Shown: positions 58,948 through 64,000 of the stretch, piece by piece
How positions within the stretch are numbered: the stretch's first letter is position 1
Layout: every line of letters begins with the position of its first letter
From: a virus
Reading direction: 5' to 3' (one strand)
IMG/VR virus record: IMGVR_UViG_3300035199_000184
Coordinates: 1 to 64,000 of that record
Length of the DNA: 64,000 nt
Made by a program: the position numbers and the translations under genes
The notes under the pieces: model-generated
Told to the model about the DNA's origin: nothing
Databases searched by the model: none
Seen by the model: only the letters and a program-made list of their open reading frames with translations

Positions 58948-60905
58948 TGTTGTCCTGACATCCTTCCTACTTCGACCTCATCCCAGTCGTCACTCTTTTT
59001 ATTGTCGTCCCACTCGGCCATCCGAGCCGCCATAGTCCAGGGTGGGATATGACCCTGGTTTGCGGATGTCTGGCCCAGGCTCACACTAGACCCCGTGGGC
59101 CTGTCGATTGCTGCCTGGACGCTGACCATGAACGCCATTACTCTGTCACCATGGGCCTCGCCCTTGGTGGTGTCGCTCGGGTTCTTCTTGGCAGTGAGGT
59201 GCTCTATCTTGCCCTCGATCATCACATACTCACTGCATTCCTGCCGTAGAGCTTCGGAGCGAATCTTAATTTCGCCCTTCTCTACCATCCGTATCATGTC
59301 AGCAAACCCAGCGGACTTACTGGCAGGGTTAGTGTGCCAGCCAATCTCTTTGGTCTTTCGACGCCCCTTCTTGGTCCACGCTGTACGCATGAAGACGTTA
59401 GGGTAGTTCAGGTCCTTCACCCGCTTACCGAACCCACCGCCGTAGTTGATTTCCCAAGCAAGGTATGCCTCGTGAAACCACTTAGAGATGGCTACTGCCT
59501 GTTCCCCAAATACCGAGGGTTCTACGATGTTAGTCGTGTACTCCATCACCTGCTCCATAGAGATCAGGTCGATCACCTGGATGACAGAGTTCGACGTGTG
59601 AGAGCCACCAAGACCTGACGAAACATCTGCCGCTACGACGTAAGGACGAATCGGCGGACGCCCCGAGTGGTCGAGGTTACACCAAATCTTTATGGGACCA
59701 TTCTTAGTCTCCTGAAAGTTCATTTTCATTGTGCCACGGTCATAGGTGAGACCGCCCTCAACCTTGTGGGGCATGACGGTCGACCGGGCCTTCTTAAAGA
59801 ACGCATCACCCATAATACGATGCACGGAGCCGCCATAATCCCGGTCTAGCTCCTGTGCGATAGATTGTGGAGTTGCGCCGGGCTTATCGCATTGCCTGTC
59901 GTACCAGGGGGAACGGGCCTTGTTCTCTAGCTTGAAACCCTTGGCCCTTAGTCGGGAGAACATGTCCTTGACGTCCTCGGATGGCGGATCGTAATCTGCC
60001 GCCAGTGTATGTCCCTCCAACGGGACGGTCTTTCCGTGAACTAATTTATACGACCCCTGGTTCCTGGTCTGGTTGTCTTTCCAGTCGAATACCAACTTAA
60101 CCATATTGCTTGGCCTGTGCATGATTTGGTAGTACTCACCGGATGCTCCTTTGGGAGTGGAGATAAGAACCTTAGTGTCTGTTACGTGCTCAATGGACGC
60201 CATGACTTCGTGGTCTAGAGGACGAGGGAAGGACGCGAGTTCATCAAACATGATCCAGGTCCGTCGCCCGCCACGGAACGTGTCTCCAGTAGCAGACGCC
60301 CCCACTATCTGGGAACCGTTTTGGTGATTAGTGATCGTATGCTTGCTTACACTACGAGTCCAGTCTTTCGGTTTATCCCCCGGACCCGTCTTATCTCCCA
60401 CTAGCCACTGCGGTAATGATTCGATAGCCCAGTTAATCTTCCACAACAGCGTGTCCGGGTCATCGGTTGCGTCGACTGCGGCCTCACTTCGGGACATGAT
60501 ACCGATAGAACACATGTCCTCGAACAGCCAGTCGTGCATTGCCATCAGACAGAATATCCAGGAGGCCCCCTCGCCACGAGACTTCTCGATGCCCAGGTCT
60601 CCACCCTCTTCTGACTGCATCACGTCCCGAGCCTTCTGGATGATCGGGACTTGGTGCTTCCAGGGGATGAACGGGATTACATTGGGAAGACGCTTGCCGT
60701 CGACGTACCTCTTGCGGGGTTCGTATAGCCAGCATGCGGATATGAAAAAGAACAAGATGTCCTTCTGCCAAGACGCAATCAGGCCCTTCTGGAACACTGG
60801 TTCGTTAGCTGCCCTATTGAGCATTTCGGCCCGGAGCGTCAGGTTCTTGGCGAATTCATCGCCGCCTTTGGCAAGAAAACTCTCGTAGTACTTGCTAAAC
60901 GCCAT
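58938..60905 (-). CDS. Large terminase subunit
   Basis: 655 residues. ATPase: Walker A variant KSRGEGAS (108-115), Walker B IMFDE (218-222) and the coupling motif ISTP (248-251). Nuclease: Asp427 (AADVSSG) and a late GDRVMA near 605. It cuts concatemers and drives DNA into proheads. The Walker A lacks the usual final Gly-Lys-Thr, as in several phage terminases. Confidence 0.88.
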   Translation of the reverse strand: MAFSKYYESFLAKGGDEFAKNLTLRAEMLNRAANEPVFQKGLIASWQKDILFFFISACWLYEPRKRYVDGKRLPNVIPFIPWKHQVPIIQKARDVMQSEEGGDLGIEKSRGEGASWIFCLMAMHDWLFEDMCSIGIMSRSEAAVDATDDPDTLLWKINWAIESLPQWLVGDKTGPGDKPKDWTRSVSKHTITNHQNGSQIVGASATGDTFRGGRRTWIMFDELASFPRPLDHEVMASIEHVTDTKVLISTPKGASGEYYQIMHRPSNMVKLVFDWKDNQTRNQGSYKLVHGKTVPLEGHTLAADYDPPSEDVKDMFSRLRAKGFKLENKARSPWYDRQCDKPGATPQSIAQELDRDYGGSVHRIMGDAFFKKARSTVMPHKVEGGLTYDRGTMKMNFQETKNGPIKIWCNLDHSGRPPIRPYVVAADVSSGLGGSHTSNSVIQVIDLISMEQVMEYTTNIVEPSVFGEQAVAISKWFHEAYLAWEINYGGGFGKRVKDLNYPNVFMRTAWTKKGRRKTKEIGWHTNPASKSAGFADMIRMVEKGEIKIRSEALRQECSEYVMIEGKIEHLTAKKNPSDTTKGEAHGDRVMAFMVSVQAAIDRPTGSSVSLGQTSANQGHIPPWTMAARMAEWDDNKKSDDWDEVEVGRMSGQQWT

Positions 60906-60911
60906 GGAGGT

Positions 60912-61550
60912 CTATTCCTCTAGGGAGACGCCGTCACCCAGGAAAGCCTCTAGCATTTCCCGGCACTGCTTGGCGGTAGGGTCGATCTTTACCTTCTCGG
61001 CCTCATCCTTCTGAACTTTCTTGGATGCAGGGGGAGGGGCCGGCTTCTCTGCGGCCTGGAGCCCCTTAAAGAACTCCTTAGGCTCATTGGCCCAGTATTG
61101 TAGTTTATTCACAGCCGCCTGTGAGGGGGCATCGGTGATGTCGTCTATAGTTAGCACGACCGCCTTGGCCCCCGTCAGGGCCTTCCGCCTCATGGCAGCA
61201 TGGGATGCAATCCAGTTGTTCTCTTTCTTGGAGGAGACGCGGTCTGATAGGCGGGACACGATCTTCTCAAACTCCAGCAACGCCTCGGTTCTCAGGTCGC
61301 CGCCTTCTTGGAGAGCATCTTCAAGTGCCTCATACTTACGAAACAACTCACGCTCCTTCGCGGCACCATCATACCCATGGTCCTTAGCGTGTTTGTGCAT
61401 AATGGAAGAGAACCCCTTCTCCCCTGTAGCCTCTTGAATACTCTTGAAGTCCTCTAGGATGTCTTTCCAGGTTCCGTCCTTCTCCATGCGGAACTGCCAC
61501 AACTTAAACGGGTCGCTCTTCTTAGCATCGAGCAGGTCTCTTGCAATCAT
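60912..61550 (-). CDS. Probable small terminase subunit
   Basis: 212 residues, helical and charged, with a Pro/Ala linker before a short C-terminal helix (EKPAPPPASKKVQKDEAEK, then CREMLEAFLGD). It ends six bases before the large terminase. Small terminases are poorly conserved, so this rests mainly on place and helix content. Confidence 0.6.
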   Translation of the reverse strand: MIARDLLDAKKSDPFKLWQFRMEKDGTWKDILEDFKSIQEATGEKGFSSIMHKHAKDHGYDGAAKERELFRKYEALEDALQEGGDLRTEALLEFEKIVSRLSDRVSSKKENNWIASHAAMRRKALTGAKAVVLTIDDITDAPSQAAVNKLQYWANEPKEFFKGLQAAEKPAPPPASKKVQKDEAEKVKIDPTAKQCREMLEAFLGDGVSLEE

Positions 61551-61828
61551 TCTTTCCTCCCGAACAAGGCGGAGTCGGTTAGTTTCCTTAGAACGGATGT
61601 GGGGCTTTGGCCTGTTACGATCCAGTTCTCCTGTGCGTCGATGATCATGAATTCTTCAGAGCCTTCGTCATCCTCCACTTGCCCCTCAACTTCATTCTTA
61701 ATCGAGGGCGGTATCGCCACAGCAGTATATTTGTTATTCTGGTTTATGAACAGTTGGATCATCCACCCGTTGTCTAGCAGCTTCATGCACTCGTCGCCAG
61801 GAGCTAGTGGGCTCAATTCTTCGGACAT
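61547..61828 (-). CDS. Small protein upstream of terminase
   Basis: 93 residues. Beta-like N-terminal half (WMIQLFINQNNKYTAVAIP) and an acidic stretch, then ENWIVTGQSPTSVLRKLTD. Overlaps the small terminase start by four bases. Reads as a conserved small phage domain, function unknown. Confidence 0.6.
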   Translation of the reverse strand: MSEELSPLAPGDECMKLLDNGWMIQLFINQNNKYTAVAIPPSIKNEVEGQVEDDEGSEEFMIIDAQENWIVTGQSPTSVLRKLTDSALFGRKE

Positions 61829-61877
61829 GACTTGTCACCTTGGTATTTCGGCCTAAGATGTATGGAGAAGAACAGCT
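61829..61877. promoter_or_regulatory. Divergent intergenic region
   Basis: Only 49 bases between the minus-strand packaging genes and the plus-strand methyltransferase island. It carries GGAGAAG before the plus-strand start. It must hold or be crossed by two opposite promoters; none is clear. Confidence 0.4.
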
Positions 61878-62093
61878 ATGCATGCATCATCTTTATGGAC
61901 TTGTCCTACTTGCAAACGTGAGATATTATCTAAACCCGGCCTGAGACCTCGGCGATGTAATAAATGTAAAACCGCTGGGGATCAGTTAGCTTATAGGGGT
62001 GGACGCTGGAATACCAAGGAGCCCAAGAATGCCAAAGACGACAATAATCGAGGGAAGCTGCATTTCGGCGATGAGCCACCTAGACCGGGATAG
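61878..62093 (+). CDS. Small zinc-ribbon protein
   Basis: 71 residues with Cys-x2-Cys (TCPTCKRE) and Cys-x2-Cys (RRCNKCKT) for one zinc ribbon, then a basic tail ending GDEPPRPG. GGAGAAG precedes it. Its 3' third overlaps the methyltransferase start in another frame, so the two are probably coupled. It could aid DNA recognition by the enzyme. Confidence 0.68.
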   Translation: MHASSLWTCPTCKREILSKPGLRPRRCNKCKTAGDQLAYRGGRWNTKEPKNAKDDNNRGKLHFGDEPPRPG

Positions 62094-62769
62094 CTTGCCT
62101 GATCTGGTATTTCTTGATCCACCTCCCTATGACATCCCGGACGATGACCCCTCAAAAGTGCTCCGAGTAAACGAGGAACAGTACAAGTATAACATCCGTG
62201 CCGCTACTATGTTAAGTTGGAAAGTGTGCCAGGGTGTCATGGTGCTTCACGGTGATGACGAGTTGGTCAAGCTATGGCTCGACTTGGAGGATAAAGCTGG
62301 AATGTCCCGAGTATGCTGGATCAATTGGCTATACGACTTCGGCAAGAACGACAGGCACAACTTCAACGACAGCAGAACTCACCTGCTGGTCTACGCTAAG
62401 GACACTGAGAACTACACCAAGAACATAGACTCGGTCCTCATTAGCGGAGCCAAGAAGGGCAGCAAGGCCACAAGGACCCCTGGGCGTGTGTGGGGGATTC
62501 CCCCGGACGGCCCCAACTGGGGAAGGGTGACCGGAACTTCAAAGGAACATGTGGCCTCCGGGCGGGCTCAGCTTCCCGAGAACCTCATGGCTCGGATCAT
62601 CAAGTTCTACTCCAACCCCGGCGATACCGTTCTGGACCCGTACTCCAACGCCGGCACCACGGCAGTCGTGGCTGAAGCCCTCGGTCGTAGCGTGATTGCC
62701 ATCGATGACGACACCACAGTTACTGAGGAGCGGATTCAGCGTGGGCCGTCTAGGAAGCTCTCTTCTTAG
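62029..62769 (+). CDS. DNA methyltransferase (N4-cytosine/N6-adenine type)
   Basis: 246 residues from the ATG at 62029, preceded by AAGGAG at 62016-62021. Motif IV LDPPPYD lies near the N-terminus and motif I-like LDPYSNAGTT near residue 202: the order of beta-class methyltransferases (N6_N4_Mtase fold). An Asn replaces a Gly in motif I. It is an island gene on the opposite strand to the flanking genes and converges with the helicase (20-base overlap of 3' ends). It may protect phage DNA from restriction. Confidence 0.82.
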   Translation: MPKTTIIEGSCISAMSHLDRDSLPDLVFLDPPPYDIPDDDPSKVLRVNEEQYKYNIRAATMLSWKVCQGVMVLHGDDELVKLWLDLEDKAGMSRVCWINWLYDFGKNDRHNFNDSRTHLLVYAKDTENYTKNIDSVLISGAKKGSKATRTPGRVWGIPPDGPNWGRVTGTSKEHVASGRAQLPENLMARIIKFYSNPGDTVLDPYSNAGTTAVVAEALGRSVIAIDDDTTVTEERIQRGPSRKLSS

Positions 62770-64000
62770 TCCACGGGTAGACTTCGGCGGCCTTCTTGTG
62801 CCAGTCCGGGTCATCCTTCAGTGGGATGTAGATATCCACGTCATCTCGACGGATATTGATGGATAGATCAAGGGGCTTGCCGTAGTACTCACGCTTGGCC
62901 TTGACGGCGATACCAAAGGCCTGGCCGACAGTCATGTTACACTTAGAAGCCGCCCATATTCCCGACCGAATGAACTGACTGTCCCGCTTGAGCTTACGCT
63001 TCTTTGTGACGGCCCCGGTTTTCTTGACGAGCCTCCCATCCACCTGGATGATTCGACGCTGGGACTTTCCGAACTTGTGGCCACATAAACACTTTGTCGG
63101 GAACCGCCTCCAAAGCCTCGAGCATGATGGGCAGCGAACCGGCTCCGATTCCTTCTCCAGTGCCGACTCGTACTTCTTGCGTCGCTTCGATCTTATCTTC
63201 CTGGCGGTGTCTCCAATCTCCCAATGGCGGTCCTCGTTGGGGCTCCCTAGCTCATACCAGGAGCCTGTGTGGTCCTGTAGTGTGGCGTGGTCCTTGCCTG
63301 GGGAGGCCCTGAGAATACGTCCTACAGACTGGAGGTACACAGCCACGCTCTTGGTAGGCCGGCAGAATATGGCATGGGAAACCCTGGGGCAATCCCACCC
63401 CACATTGATGATCCCAAAACTGGAGATCATGTTGATGGAGCCGTCCGTAAGATCAGAAAACGCCTTATTTCGGACTGCGTCCTTGGTCTTAGCTTCCAAG
63501 TGAACACAGGACACGCCAGCGTGGTTCATATACTCAGTAATCCATCGGCTCTCGGGGACCCCTGGCGCGAACAGGACAGTGGGAGCTCTCAGAGGATTGA
63601 GCCTCAGGTAGTGCTTGTGGATGTCCCCGATTACGGAGTTCTTTACCGTGTTAAACCGCTCTCGCATCGCCTCCTGAACATAGTCATCCCCTGACTCTGA
63701 GACTCCAGACATGTCGATCTCTGAGGGGGCAAACACCTCGCAGGGGACGATAACCCCCTTGGCCCTCAACTCGGAGCTAGACACCAAGTGCACTATCTCC
63801 ATGTAGTACCCTTTGAGTCCGACTGGGGTTGCTGAGAATCCGACTTGGTATGCCCCGGCCTTACTATGGAATTCCATAATCGCCTGAGCAGTCTTCCCTT
63901 TGACAGCGTGACATTCGTCGTAGATTGCGAGGGTTGCGGCATGGAGGGGCCACTTCCCTCCTGAAACGGCTCGGGCAGCTTCGGTATGGACACTGGAGAC
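62750..64000 (-). CDS. DECH-box SF2 helicase, 5' end beyond the window
   Basis: The frame is open to the right edge; 416 codons are visible. Visible motifs: Walker B IYDECH (just inside the edge, about 63900-63935), motif III GFSATP, motif IV VLFAPGVPES, and motif VI QSVGRILR. A Cys4 zinc ribbon (RCPSCSRLW, then CLCGHKFG) follows. The Walker A part is missing because of the window end. It resembles UvsW/RecG-like or DEAD-like phage helicases for branch migration or replication. Confidence 0.85.
   Translation of the reverse strand, partial: VSSVHTEAARAVSGGKWPLHAATLAIYDECHAVKGKTAQAIMEFHSKAGAYQVGFSATPVGLKGYYMEIVHLVSSSELRAKGVIVPCEVFAPSEIDMSGVSESGDDYVQEAMRERFNTVKNSVIGDIHKHYLRLNPLRAPTVLFAPGVPESRWITEYMNHAGVSCVHLEAKTKDAVRNKAFSDLTDGSINMISSFGIINVGWDCPRVSHAIFCRPTKSVAVYLQSVGRILRASPGKDHATLQDHTGSWYELGSPNEDRHWEIGDTARKIRSKRRKKYESALEKESEPVRCPSCSRLWRRFPTKCLCGHKFGKSQRRIIQVDGRLVKKTGAVTKKRKLKRDSQFIRSGIWAASKCNMTVGQAFGIAVKAKREYYGKPLDLSINIRRDDVDIYIPLKDDPDWHKKAAEVYPWTKKRAS

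Overview
The window is 64 kb of a tailed double-stranded DNA bacteriophage, most likely a podovirus-type phage judged by its head-tail genes (terminase, portal, scaffold, capsid, two-part tail nozzle and internal virion proteins, with no tape measure or sheath gene). It is part of a larger genome: no DNA polymerase or primase is visible, and a helicase gene runs off the right edge. The host cannot be fixed from sequence. Shine-Dalgarno sites (AGGAG), a sigma-70-like promoter and Rho-independent terminators indicate a bacterial host. Base composition looks moderately GC-rich.

Layout. (1) 1-5.96 kb, plus strand: about 20 very small genes (43-150 aa), most preceded by a repeated leader made of a stop-proximal motif, a variable hairpin, a conserved AT-rich stretch (GTTAACCGTTTCACTAC) and an AGGAG site. 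A 440-base non-coding stretch (3.85-4.29 kb) inside it holds strong hairpins and an interrupted tRNA-like sequence. A Rho-independent terminator at 6.03-6.06 kb closes the array. (2) 6.07-22.5 kb, minus strand: accessory and DNA-metabolism genes. These are an HDOD/DUF3445-like enzyme, a VWA-domain protein and a MoxR AAA ATPase with companions, a tyrosine recombinase, HNH and PD-(D/E)XK nucleases, a DUF3127-type SSB, a Sak4-like ATPase, a secreted trypsin-like protease, a ClpP-like protease and a phosphoesterase. (3) 22.6-61.8 kb, minus strand: virion genes, including a 4,485-residue polyvalent protein, internal virion proteins, tail nozzle and adaptor proteins, two LamG paralogues, decoration proteins, capsid, three small basic proteins, scaffold, portal and terminase. 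(4) 61.9-62.8 kb: a plus-strand two-gene island (zinc ribbon and DNA methyltransferase). It converges on a minus-strand DECH-box helicase cut by the window edge.

How it fits together. Small early genes probably modify the host. The nuclease/SSB/Sak4 set looks like a recombination-replication module. The MoxR/VWA pair resembles cellular RavA-ViaA chaperone-like systems. Late genes follow a promoter at 56.11-56.14 kb and a long, strongly structured leader. The least explained features are the hairpin-leader gene array, the tRNA-like sequence split by a structured insert, an in-frame UGA between a secreted protease and a C-terminal extension, and the phage-borne MoxR/VWA cluster. All family assignments are from reading the translations; no database search was run.
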